A stretch of 7,456 bases of DNA from Actinomycetota bacterium (GCA_013695055.1 JACDBF010000394.1:1-7456), one strand, 5' to 3'; numbered from the stretch's first letter, positions 1 to 6,238 are shown. Translations and numbers: made by a program. Notes: generated from the sequence alone by a model not told the origin.

Positions 1-1
1 C

Positions 2-118
2 ATCAATACGGTCACTCCACCCGAGCGGGGCAAGTGGAAGCGCGAGAACCCGGACGAGATTGGGCGCATACTGTCCGTCATAGAACCGACGATGAGGGCA
101 CTTGGATACGACCAATGA
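2..118 (+). CDS. Sulfotransferase-family protein, C-terminal 38 codons (5' part outside window)
   Basis: An open frame enters from the left edge and ends at TGA 116-118. The visible tail has a Trp-Lys followed by Glu-Asn-Pro, an Ile-rich amphipathic helix and a terminal Leu-Gly-Tyr (GKWKRENPDEIGRI, then MRALGYDQ). This matches the usual end of bacterial PAPS-dependent sulfotransferases, in which a W(K/R)..(L/N)(S/N)P..(V/I).(R/K)I helix is followed by LGY close to the C-terminus. The complete sulfotransferase at 597-1535 ends in a comparable AWKDQMSPQQVEIFEAV...LGY stretch, which supports the assignment. The PAPS-binding loop would lie upstream of the window, so catalytic competence cannot be judged. 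The stop codon overlaps the start of the next gene as ATGA, implying cotranscription and translational coupling. The family call rests on a short tail and is inference. Confidence 0.72.
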   Translation: MNTVTPPERGKWKRENPDEIGRILSVIEPTMRALGYDQ

Positions 119-519
119 GGACTGACGCGCTTTCGGTCGATACTTCGAAAAGGAAGTTCACGGATCTCACAGGCGAGGTCGAACGGTTCGTGTCCTCTGC
201 GGGGTCAAATGGGCTCGTGAGCGTTTTCGTCCCGCACGCGACTGCGGGCCTGGCCTTGATCGAGACGGGATCAGGGTCGGAAGACGACTTGGACAACGCC
301 TTGGAAGGTCTCTTGCCGCGAAGGCGCGCTTATGTGCACAGCCATGGTTCGCCCGGGCATGGCGCCGATCATGTCCTGCCGGCGTTCATCTCTCCTTCGC
401 TGGTGGTCCCGGTCGTCGATTCGGCGCTTCAGCTGGGGACGTGGCAGAGCATCGTGCTCGTGGACCTCAACCGGGACAATCCGGGGCGCACGGTCCGGCT
501 CTCCTTCATCCCCGCCTAG
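115..519 (+). CDS. YjbQ/UPF0047 family protein (secondary thiamine-phosphate synthase-like)
   Basis: This 134-residue protein has the full YjbQ fold signature. It shows a VFVPHATAGLALIE block (His41, Thr43, Glu50; the family usually reads HTTA.l.inE), an acidic DDLDNALEGLLP helix, His75 in an HSHGSPGHGADH stretch (His82, Asp85, His86), and the diagnostic LQLGTWQSIVLVDLN segment (residues 106-119) near the end. Members are 130-140 residues long, which matches the ATG at 115. An in-frame ATG at 34 would add 27 unconserved residues lying inside the upstream gene, so I reject it. The 115 ATG overlaps the upstream sulfotransferase stop (ATGA), with only a weak GGA eight bases before it, suggesting translational coupling. 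E. coli YjbQ has been reported to have weak thiamine-phosphate synthase activity, hence the TIGR-style name; the physiological role of the family remains unclear. It is probably cytosolic, with no signal peptide. Confidence 0.9.
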   Translation: MRTDALSVDTSKRKFTDLTGEVERFVSSAGSNGLVSVFVPHATAGLALIETGSGSEDDLDNALEGLLPRRRAYVHSHGSPGHGADHVLPAFISPSLVVPVVDSALQLGTWQSIVLVDLNRDNPGRTVRLSFIPA

Positions 520-528
520 CCCCCCGGC

Positions 529-575
529 CCGAGTGGGTGCTGAGTGGCGGCGGGCGCCATCTGTCACCCACTCGG
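529..575. terminator. Stem-loop between convergent genes, likely bidirectional terminator
   Basis: CCGAGTGGGTG at 529-539 and CACCCACTCGG at 565-575 are perfect reverse complements, giving an 11-bp GC-rich stem around a 25-base loop that is itself G/C-rich. It starts ten bases after the TAG of the YjbQ gene and ends 21 bases before the stop of the minus-strand sulfotransferase, the place where a shared terminator is expected. Neither side carries a T-tract, so it is not a classic intrinsic terminator; U-less hairpins are common candidates in high-GC actinomycetes. The structure is seen; the function is inferred. Confidence 0.65.
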
Positions 576-596
576 CATGGGGTTTCCCGTCGCTCG

Positions 597-1535
597 CTAG
601 CGCGTGAGGTGTTTCAGGCGACCCACCGGGAGGCCGGCGCGCGCTAGCGCGGCTACCACTCTGGCGCGCGCGCCGGGGGCCGGGTAGAGGCGTTCGTATC
701 CAAGCTCCGAAAGCACGTCGCCGGCAACGGCCTCGAAGATCTCCACTTGCTGGGGGCTCATCTGGTCCTTCCAGGCGCGCACTTCCGCTCGAGGTCTCTC
801 TCGCACGAGCGGGTTATAGCGTGCTGCCCGTCCGAGAATCTCATCGGATGCCGTCTCTTTGTAGTCGAGCATGCCCGGCTCGAACTCGACGTCGATGAAA
901 TCGCAGAGTCGCCTCAGGTGTGGCTCGGGAGCGACTACGAAGTCCTCGTACGTGACCTCAATGTAGCGATCCGGCCCGAGAGCCCGACCCGCCTCGAGTC
1001 CCTTTGAGACCCGGCCCCCCCAGAGCGCCGCGGCCTTGGCGACCGTCTTTGGTCCGAAGGGAACCTCGGAGTACGAAAGAGCGACGTTCCGTCCGTCGCG
1101 CACGATGTGAATGAAGAGAGCGTGGGGGAAGAGGTTGGCTAGGAGGGGAAGATTCTCTATGTAGCGCGGCGTCTTGTCGCCCCAGCAGCTCTTGCCCCGT
1201 GCGCGCGCGTATGCACGGTAGGCGGCCTCCATGATGTCCGCGTAGGCAGCGCGAGGACCCTCGATGCCTTCACGGATTGCCTCGATGGGAAGATCCCACG
1301 CTTGAAAGCGTTTGTGGGCGGCCAGCGAGACCAAGAGGCCGTCGACCTCAATCTCCTCAGCGCCTTCATAGAGCTCGACGACGAATCGAGATTCCGGTGG
1401 CACGGCAATGGCCGAATGTGCGTTGAAGATGATGCGAATCAATGTCGTGCCCGAGCGGGCGGACCCCACGATGAAGAACAACCTACAAGTATCCGAGGTC
1501 GCGGAGATGCTTCTCGACGGTCGCTTCTTCCTCAT
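597..1535 (-). CDS. PAPS-dependent sulfotransferase family protein
   Basis: This family moves a sulfuryl group from 3'-phosphoadenylyl sulfate to a hydroxyl or amine acceptor. The 312-residue product has the 5'-phosphosulfate loop FFIVGSARSGTTLI at residues 20-33 (family pattern GxxRSGTT). A WGDKTPRYIENL block at 118-129 is typical of the Sulfotransfer_3 group. The 3'-phosphate-binding strand is IHIVRDGRNVALSY at 142-155, with Arg146, Asp147 and Ser154. The protein ends with AWKDQMSP (254-261) and ELGY (277-280), then a basic tail. No signal peptide or membrane segment is visible, so it is probably cytosolic. The ATG at 1535 overlaps the upstream sulfatase-like gene by 53 bases. A TTG at 1481, just past that gene's TAG, would begin directly at the P-loop strand and give 294 residues; neither start has a convincing ribosome binding site. 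The acceptor is unknown; the context suggests a glycan or lipid-linked sugar. Confidence 0.9.
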   Translation of the reverse strand: MRKKRPSRSISATSDTCRLFFIVGSARSGTTLIRIIFNAHSAIAVPPESRFVVELYEGAEEIEVDGLLVSLAAHKRFQAWDLPIEAIREGIEGPRAAYADIMEAAYRAYARARGKSCWGDKTPRYIENLPLLANLFPHALFIHIVRDGRNVALSYSEVPFGPKTVAKAAALWGGRVSKGLEAGRALGPDRYIEVTYEDFVVAPEPHLRRLCDFIDVEFEPGMLDYKETASDEILGRAARYNPLVRERPRAEVRAWKDQMSPQQVEIFEAVAGDVLSELGYERLYPAPGARARVVAALARAGLPVGRLKHLTR

Positions 1536-2709
1536 CGGTCATACCCGAATCGGCATCGACCTCGGTATCGGTGACGCTCTGGATGAAGCTCTCGAGCTTG
1601 TGCGCGACATCGGGATGCTTCGCATACAGGTTGCGGCTCTCGTTGGGACCATTCGCCCCGCCGATTCTGAGCAGAGAGCGCTTTCCACCGCCGCTCACGA
1701 GCAGCTTCCACTCCGGTGTGCGCGCCCCGACGATGCGGTCTCCCTCGAGCTTCACGCCAACTGCTTCCATGTAGGCAGCCTCTTCGGGCAACGGCCGCCC
1801 TTCGATCAAGGGGCGAAGACTGCGCCCGTCCGCGTGAGCGGGTGGCTCGAGCCCGCAGATGTCGGCGAGCGTGGGAAAGATATCGACGTGGCGAACTTGA
1901 TCGGCTACCGGCCCCCGTGGCGCGATCCCCGGACCCGACATGACCAACGGAACGCGCACCAAGTGTTCATGGAGCGCAAACCCATGCCCGATCTCCATGC
2001 CGGCAAAGCGGTTGTCGAGGTAGGGAAACCACTGGGAGAGCCTGAAGGCGCGGCGCGCCCTGCGGGCCGCGCGCAGCATCTGGAAATCAAACGCCGTGTC
2101 TGGGTACTCCTCCCCATGGTCCCCGGTGATGACGATGATGGCGTCGTCCCCAGCCGCCGCAAAGACCGGCTCGAGCCACTCGTCCGTGGCATGTACGGCT
2201 GCCTGGTAACCCGCCTTGTCCTTGCGTTTCTCGAAATCGGGCGGCGAACGGTAAGGGCGGTGAACCTCCCAGATATGCAAAAGCATGAACCACGGTTCCA
2301 CATATGAGCGCATCTTCGATACGACTTCGTCGCGCCAGCCGAAGAAGGGAACCTTGTATGCCTGACGATGGCGCGCTTCCGAAAAGCCCCTGAGGACTCC
2401 GGTTTCAGGCAAGAGGGGGCCGGTCACCTCGGCATACGTCGAATAGCCCGCCGACGCAAACGCCTCCGGCATAGTCTCGAGCGCGGACGACAACCGATAG
2501 CCCTGAAGCCCTCTGACTCCATGTTTGGGTGGATAGCAGCCGGTGAGCATGGATGAGAACGAAGGGGTCGTGGTCGTGGTCGTACAGACGCATTGATGAA
2601 ACGCCGCGCCGCGCCGAGCGTACGAGTCGATGGTGGGCGTCACTACGCTGCCTCCAAAGATCGCGTCGGCTCGAAGCGAGTCGATCGCGAGAAATAGCAC
2701 GTTAGTCAC
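1483..2709 (-). CDS. Sulfatase-fold hydrolase with Thr nucleophile position (alkaline phosphatase superfamily)
   Basis: This 408-residue protein starts at GTG (2709-2707), nine bases after AGGGAG. It has the sulfatase N-terminal fold: NVLFLAIDSLRAD with metal-binding Asp10, the active-site loop TTPSFSSMLTG at 47-57 followed by YPPKHGVRG, ITGDHGEE with Asp197/His198, GHGFALHEHLVRVPLVMSGPGI at 241-262, and QVRHVDIFPTLADICGLEPP at 271-290. It ends in EKHLRDLGYL, a common tail in this group. In true sulfatases the loop is C.PSR, with Cys becoming formylglycine. Here Thr47 replaces Cys and Phe51 replaces Arg, as in phospho-transferring relatives such as LtaS, so a phosphodiesterase or phosphotransferase activity is more likely than sulfate ester hydrolysis. 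No signal peptide is seen, unlike most periplasmic sulfatases. It is followed by an overlapping sulfotransferase gene, suggesting linked roles. Confidence 0.88.
   Translation of the reverse strand: MTNVLFLAIDSLRADAIFGGSVVTPTIDSYARRGAAFHQCVCTTTTTTPSFSSMLTGCYPPKHGVRGLQGYRLSSALETMPEAFASAGYSTYAEVTGPLLPETGVLRGFSEARHRQAYKVPFFGWRDEVVSKMRSYVEPWFMLLHIWEVHRPYRSPPDFEKRKDKAGYQAAVHATDEWLEPVFAAAGDDAIIVITGDHGEEYPDTAFDFQMLRAARRARRAFRLSQWFPYLDNRFAGMEIGHGFALHEHLVRVPLVMSGPGIAPRGPVADQVRHVDIFPTLADICGLEPPAHADGRSLRPLIEGRPLPEEAAYMEAVGVKLEGDRIVGARTPEWKLLVSGGGKRSLLRIGGANGPNESRNLYAKHPDVAHKLESFIQSVTDTEVDADSGMTDEEEATVEKHLRDLGYL
2566..2583. repeat. Three tandem copies of GGTCGT within the active-site loop
   Basis: Three exact copies of GGTCGT lie on the plus strand (ACGACC on the coding strand). 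They encode the six-Thr run, residues 43-48, of the sulfatase-like protein directly before Pro49-Ser50. The run includes the presumed nucleophile Thr47. Copy-number change would keep the reading frame. Confidence 0.8.
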
Positions 2710-2711
2710 GC

Positions 2712-2724
2712 AGGGAGACTCCCT
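2712..2724 (-). promoter_or_regulatory. Ribosome binding site AGGGAG inside a 13-base palindrome
   Basis: On the minus strand AGGGAG (2724-2719) lies nine bases upstream of the GTG start of the sulfatase-like gene, a good Shine-Dalgarno match that fixes this start. The site is one arm of AGGGAG-T-CTCCCT, a perfect dyad with a one-base centre. The dyad could be chance, a small operator, or a way of occluding the ribosome site. Only the ribosome-binding role is well supported. Confidence 0.6.
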
Positions 2725-2795
2725 AACTCTTCAGGCGGCCGGCCCACGCAGGCATCCAAGCGGATCACCCGCAATCCTATCTGCCGTGTTATTTC

Positions 2796-2811
2796 ACCAC
2801 GCGGTCGTGGT
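2796..2811 (-). terminator. Small hairpin just after the lipoprotein phosphatase stop codon
   Basis: ACCACG at 2796-2801 and CGTGGT at 2806-2811 are reverse complements separated by four bases. This gives a compact 6-bp stem four bases after the TGA of the upstream gene on the minus strand, followed by GAAATAA rather than a T-tract. It sits in the only sizeable gap (106 bp) of the minus-strand gene run. It may attenuate transcription between the phosphatase pair and the sulfatase/sulfotransferase pair. No convincing -35/-10 promoter is visible in the rest of the gap. Confidence 0.35.
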
Positions 2812-2815
2812 TGCA

Positions 2816-4510
2816 TCAGGATCGAGTGAGCGCGCAATCCCACACCTGAGGCATCCATGTGTAGGGAAAGGCCGCCTCGAAGACCGGCTCCGACATCCGA
2901 TCCTCGTATTCGGCGGGAACCGTGGCGTCGTCTGAAACGTTGTCGCCGACCGTGTAATCGAGCAGGAACTCGGATATCTCCTTGTAGCTGATATCCGCTT
3001 CTTTCACCACGCGCGAATTTAGCCACATAGCGCTGGGGCGTTGTGCCTGTATCAGCTCCGGGCTCTCGAGGCTAAACTTGCTCGCCGCGTCGTTCCCCAT
3101 CTCGTTCACGTCTATCGGCCATGCGCCGTTAGTCGATGCCAGCGGCGTTTGCCCGTGGTCGGCGGTAACGGCCATGACCCACTCGTCGGCGCCGACCTCG
3201 GCGTTCAAATACGAAACCAGATCGCCCAGCGCCTCGTCCGAATAACGGATGGCGTCGCTTTCTTCGGGCTCGGTCATGTTCCATGCGTGACCGATGAGAT
3301 CCATCTGTTTGTAGTTGGTAAAAAAGAGATCGGTTACCGCATCGTCCCCGTAGCCCTCTCGCTCGAACAGCTCCTTGATGAGGCGGTTCTGATACAGCGA
3401 GAAGACGGGGGTGAGGCGCGCCTCCTCTGGATCATCCAGCATCTCGTGACCTTGCCACGAGGAATCGATCCGTCCATCCGAGAGGTCAACGGTACGAACA
3501 TCATCATCGTAGCCCTCGACCTCTTGCAGATAGGAAGGAAGAGAGTAGAGGTCGGGATTCGTGTAAAGCCGACCCGGAATGTCGCCCATGACCGCATGGT
3601 CCTTGTCTCCGCCTTCCATCGCGGCGCCTCGCCCGATCATTCCTAGGTGCCATCCTTTCTCGGCGACCATCCCGATCTCGGCCCGGTTGTCCGTGTCGAA
3701 ATCGTAGAGGTCGGCGAGGGTTGGAACTTGCAAGTAGGTGGGGGATTGCTCGTCCCACGATCCGGCCACAGACTCGCCGTCGCGCAACAGGATGTCGACG
3801 ATCCCGTGCTGCTTGGGAAAGGCCCCCGTGCCAATGGTCGCGTGTATCGCGGGCGTCACGGACGGAGAAGAGCCCACGCGCACGCCCTGCACCGATGTTC
3901 CCTCGTCCATCAATCCTGCGAGCACCGGCCATTGATCGGGCCACCGGTTCAAGACGTTCCAGCCGCCGCCGTCCCACACCACCACCACGATGACGCTCGG
4001 CGTCGGGGAAGGACGCGAGTCTTCTGGAACCAGCGCCTCGGTCAACGGACGACCCGGACGATCGCGCGGCCACGGCATATCGACGAGCTCGGCGAGCGTC
4101 GGGGCCAGATCCGCGAGCGTCACCGGCCGGTCCAGGGTCAGGTCCCCGTAGGATTGTATGAAGCCCGGCCCGTACAGCGCGAGCGGAACCTCTTGGAGGT
4201 AGTCCCACGGTCCCGAGTGAGTCGTGGCGGTGAAGCTCCCAAAGAAGTTCGGCGCGCGCGGGACCGTCACTATCTCCGGCGAACGCCCGGCGAAGTAGCC
4301 TCGCCTCAGCGTCTGTAACACGGAACGCGAGAGCCCGCATGCGCTTTCGAACGCGGTGCCCCCCGGAGAACCGGCCACGACCGTGTCGGACACTGGCGAC
4401 GCGTTCGCTTGCCCGGTTGAAGCAGCCGGCTCTTCGCCGGCCCCCGAAGTACAACTCACGAGCAGCGCGAGCGCGATCGTGATGGCAAGGTTCCGGCTGC
4501 GCATTGTCAT
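2816..4510 (-). CDS. Lipoprotein alkaline-phosphatase-superfamily phosphodiesterase with permuted motif order (paralog 2)
   Basis: With the start at ATG 4510, which overlaps the upstream stop as ATGA, the product has 564 residues. An ATG at 4522 adds four residues and one at 4504 removes two. Residues 1-20 form a lipoprotein signal ending LVSC (Cys20), followed by a Ser/Gly/Ala linker, so it is probably tethered outside the cytoplasmic membrane. Motifs in order are THSGPWDYLQEVPLALYGPG at 97-116 (His98), LADLAPTLAEL at 132-142, VVWDGGGW at 177-184 (Asp180), SVTPAIHATIGTG at 217-229 (Thr219 nucleophile), GRGAAMEGGDKD at 293-304, QMDLIGHAWN at 402-411 (Asp404, His408) and TADHGQTP at 449-456 (Asp451, His452). 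These supply the seven metal and nucleophile residues of NPP-type phosphodiesterases. The HSG/VPL/APT block, normally C-terminal, comes first, and no His follows ADHG. Cys58 and Cys559 flank the domain. The substrate is unknown; phosphomonoester or phosphodiester hydrolysis is expected from the family. Confidence 0.85.
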   Translation of the reverse strand: MTMRSRNLAITIALALLVSCTSGAGEEPAASTGQANASPVSDTVVAGSPGGTAFESACGLSRSVLQTLRRGYFAGRSPEIVTVPRAPNFFGSFTATTHSGPWDYLQEVPLALYGPGFIQSYGDLTLDRPVTLADLAPTLAELVDMPWPRDRPGRPLTEALVPEDSRPSPTPSVIVVVVWDGGGWNVLNRWPDQWPVLAGLMDEGTSVQGVRVGSSPSVTPAIHATIGTGAFPKQHGIVDILLRDGESVAGSWDEQSPTYLQVPTLADLYDFDTDNRAEIGMVAEKGWHLGMIGRGAAMEGGDKDHAVMGDIPGRLYTNPDLYSLPSYLQEVEGYDDDVRTVDLSDGRIDSSWQGHEMLDDPEEARLTPVFSLYQNRLIKELFEREGYGDDAVTDLFFTNYKQMDLIGHAWNMTEPEESDAIRYSDEALGDLVSYLNAEVGADEWVMAVTADHGQTPLASTNGAWPIDVNEMGNDAASKFSLESPELIQAQRPSAMWLNSRVVKEADISYKEISEFLLDYTVGDNVSDDATVPAEYEDRMSEPVFEAAFPYTWMPQVWDCALTRS

Positions 4511-6228
4511 GCGCCCGAGCACTGCTCGATGAGAGGAAGCTTGCGGCCCGGGAAGACGGCGCTGAACACCGGCTCGGCGGCGCGATCCTCGAAGCCGGTG
4601 GGGATCTCGGTGCCTTCTGGTGAGTTGTCGCCAATCGTGTAGCGCGACAGATAGGACGACACCATCTCGGGCGTCACTCCGTTGGCCTTCATCTCACGGA
4701 GGTTTGAGAACAAAGAAGTCGCCGACGTGCGCTGGATGATCCCGAGGTCGTCCTCTACTCGATCGAAGCGCCTTTGCACGTCGGCCAGCAGCTCGGTTCT
4801 GTTTACCGGCCACCCTCCTGCCTCGATGGGAGTCTGGCCGTGGTCGGCGGTGATCGTCAGCACGTATCCGTCCTCGCCGATGTTGTGGTCGAGCCACGAG
4901 CGCAGACGGCCGATGGCCGTGTCGACCGACGCGAGGACCTCGCGCGCTTCCGGCGAGATCATGTTCCATTTGTGTCCCACGTGATCCGGGGACTTGAAGT
5001 GGAGATAGAAGAGGTCCGTGGTGCCGTCCAAGCCGAAGTCTTCGGCCTCGAGGATCGTCTCGGCGGTGCGCTCTTCCCACGCTGCGGCGGCCGGCGTGTT
5101 GCCGAGGCCCGTTGTGGCGAGATCGTGCCCCAACCACGCGCCGTCGGCTTGGCCGTCGGCGCGATCGACGTCCTCCAGGTCGCTTGCCGGCCCGAACTCT
5201 TGCTCGTTGGCCTCCTCGGGTAGCGAGTAGAACCGGGGGTCCGTCGTCCACGCTCCTCCTTCCTCTAGAAAGGCCGCTACATCCTTGTCGCCACCGTGGA
5301 GCTGCGCGCCACGGCCGAGCATGCCAAGCGGGTAGTTGCCCGAGGCCATTAGCCCGACCTTGGGCAGGTTGTCATTCGCCTTGTCCCACAAGTCTCCGAT
5401 GGTCGTAACCTTGAGGGTCTTCGTCGGGTTCACGGGCACGCCGGTGTCGTTGGTCGATTTCGTGAAGGCGCCCACGATGGCGCCGTTCCTCGAGCGCACT
5501 GCGATAGCGGTGACCCCATGGCGCGCGGGCCAGGCCCCCGTCGACATGTTGGTGTGGATGGCCGGCGTTATGGAAGGTGACGAGCCCCCGACCGCTCCCT
5601 CGATGTTCACTCCCTCTCCTATGAGCTGCGCGATTTTCGGCCACTCATCAGGCCACCGTTCGAGCAGGTTCCAGCCTCCTCCATCGATCGACACCGTCAC
5701 GATCAGCTTGGGAGGAGCCGATGAAGTCTCGAGGATCTCCGAGATGCTCGTCCCATCGCGCGCCGGGAAATCGAAGCCGAGCATCTCCGCGTAGGTGGGA
5801 GCGATGTCTGCGAGGGTCACCTCACGGCCCGGGTCGAAGCGGCTGAGCTCCTGAATGTGGCCGGGGCCGTAAAAGATCAAAGGCACTTTCTGCAAGAAGT
5901 CATAGGGCCCCGAATGGCTCGTGTTGATGAAGCTGCCGACGTAGTTGGGAGGCTTGGGGACGATGACGAGATCCGGTCCCCGCTCGGGGCTCGGGTTCCA
6001 GCCGCGCACGATCAAAGAGACCCACCGCTCGGGGAGGCGACATGCTTTGCGCAGGTAAGCTTTGGCGGGCAGAGGCTCTTCTTCTGCTTCTTCGGAGGCT
6101 GGGGGATCTTCTTGTGCCGCACGGCCTCCGCCGGCGGCAACGGGGTCGGCGTCGCGCAGCACCGCAACGGCCACGCTCGCTCCGGCCAGCAGCACAAGGG
6201 CGGTCGCTATGGGCACGGCTCTTTTCAT
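4507..6228 (-). CDS. Exported alkaline-phosphatase-superfamily phosphodiesterase with permuted motif order (paralog 1)
   Basis: I place the start at ATG 6228, giving 573 residues that begin MKRAVPIATALVLLAGASVAV, a signal peptide or N-terminal anchor. The in-frame ATG at 6291 would bury this segment and overlap the upstream gene. A Glu-rich linker (about 39-56) precedes the catalytic region. Motifs in order are NTSHSGPYDFLQKVPLIFYG at 102-121 (His105), LADIAPTYAEMLG at 139-151, VSIDGGGWN at 179-187 (Asp182), SITPAIHTNMSTG at 219-231 (Thr221), LGRGAQLHGGDKD at 304-316, SPDHVGHKWNM at 413-423 (Asp415, His419) and TADHGQTP at 460-467 (Asp462, His463). It is a clear paralog of the next gene, sharing every block in the same permuted order; no His follows ADHG. 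Cys63 and Cys570 bracket the domain and could form a disulfide. The gene starts ten bases after the flavoenzyme stop and shares an ATGA overlap with its paralog, so the three genes are probably cotranscribed. Confidence 0.85.
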   Translation of the reverse strand: MKRAVPIATALVLLAGASVAVAVLRDADPVAAGGGRAAQEDPPASEEAEEEPLPAKAYLRKACRLPERWVSLIVRGWNPSPERGPDLVIVPKPPNYVGSFINTSHSGPYDFLQKVPLIFYGPGHIQELSRFDPGREVTLADIAPTYAEMLGFDFPARDGTSISEILETSSAPPKLIVTVSIDGGGWNLLERWPDEWPKIAQLIGEGVNIEGAVGGSSPSITPAIHTNMSTGAWPARHGVTAIAVRSRNGAIVGAFTKSTNDTGVPVNPTKTLKVTTIGDLWDKANDNLPKVGLMASGNYPLGMLGRGAQLHGGDKDVAAFLEEGGAWTTDPRFYSLPEEANEQEFGPASDLEDVDRADGQADGAWLGHDLATTGLGNTPAAAAWEERTAETILEAEDFGLDGTTDLFYLHFKSPDHVGHKWNMISPEAREVLASVDTAIGRLRSWLDHNIGEDGYVLTITADHGQTPIEAGGWPVNRTELLADVQRRFDRVEDDLGIIQRTSATSLFSNLREMKANGVTPEMVSSYLSRYTIGDNSPEGTEIPTGFEDRAAEPVFSAVFPGRKLPLIEQCSGA

Positions 6229-6238
6229 CGACGCGCGC

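Noticed and set aside
595..651. Direct repeat CGCTAGCGCG at 595-604 and 642-651
   Set aside because: It is only ten bases, CG-rich and mostly inside the sulfotransferase 3' end; chance is likely and no mobile-element feature accompanies it.
1408..2307. Long plus-strand open frame (299 codons) opposite the sulfatase-like and sulfotransferase genes
   Set aside because: It lies antisense to two genes with clear family motifs, has no recognisable domain, and is expected from high-GC codon bias.
2581..2592. Cys40/Cys42 of the sulfatase-like protein as a formylglycine site
   Set aside because: Neither Cys is in a C-x-P-x-R context; the loop aligned to that motif has Thr47 and Phe51.
2765..2800. 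Possible promoter (TAGGAT as a -10) upstream of the sulfatase-like gene
   Set aside because: No acceptable -35 element at the right spacing; too weak to annotate.
3041..4318. Two consecutive plus-strand open frames opposite the lipoprotein phosphatase
   Set aside because: They are antisense to a well-supported gene and show no motifs or plausible start context.
3504..4634. Arg/Gly/Ala-rich 376-codon minus-strand frame across the two phosphatase genes
   Set aside because: It is a frame-shifted shadow of motif-bearing genes, with the composition typical of out-of-frame GC-rich translation.
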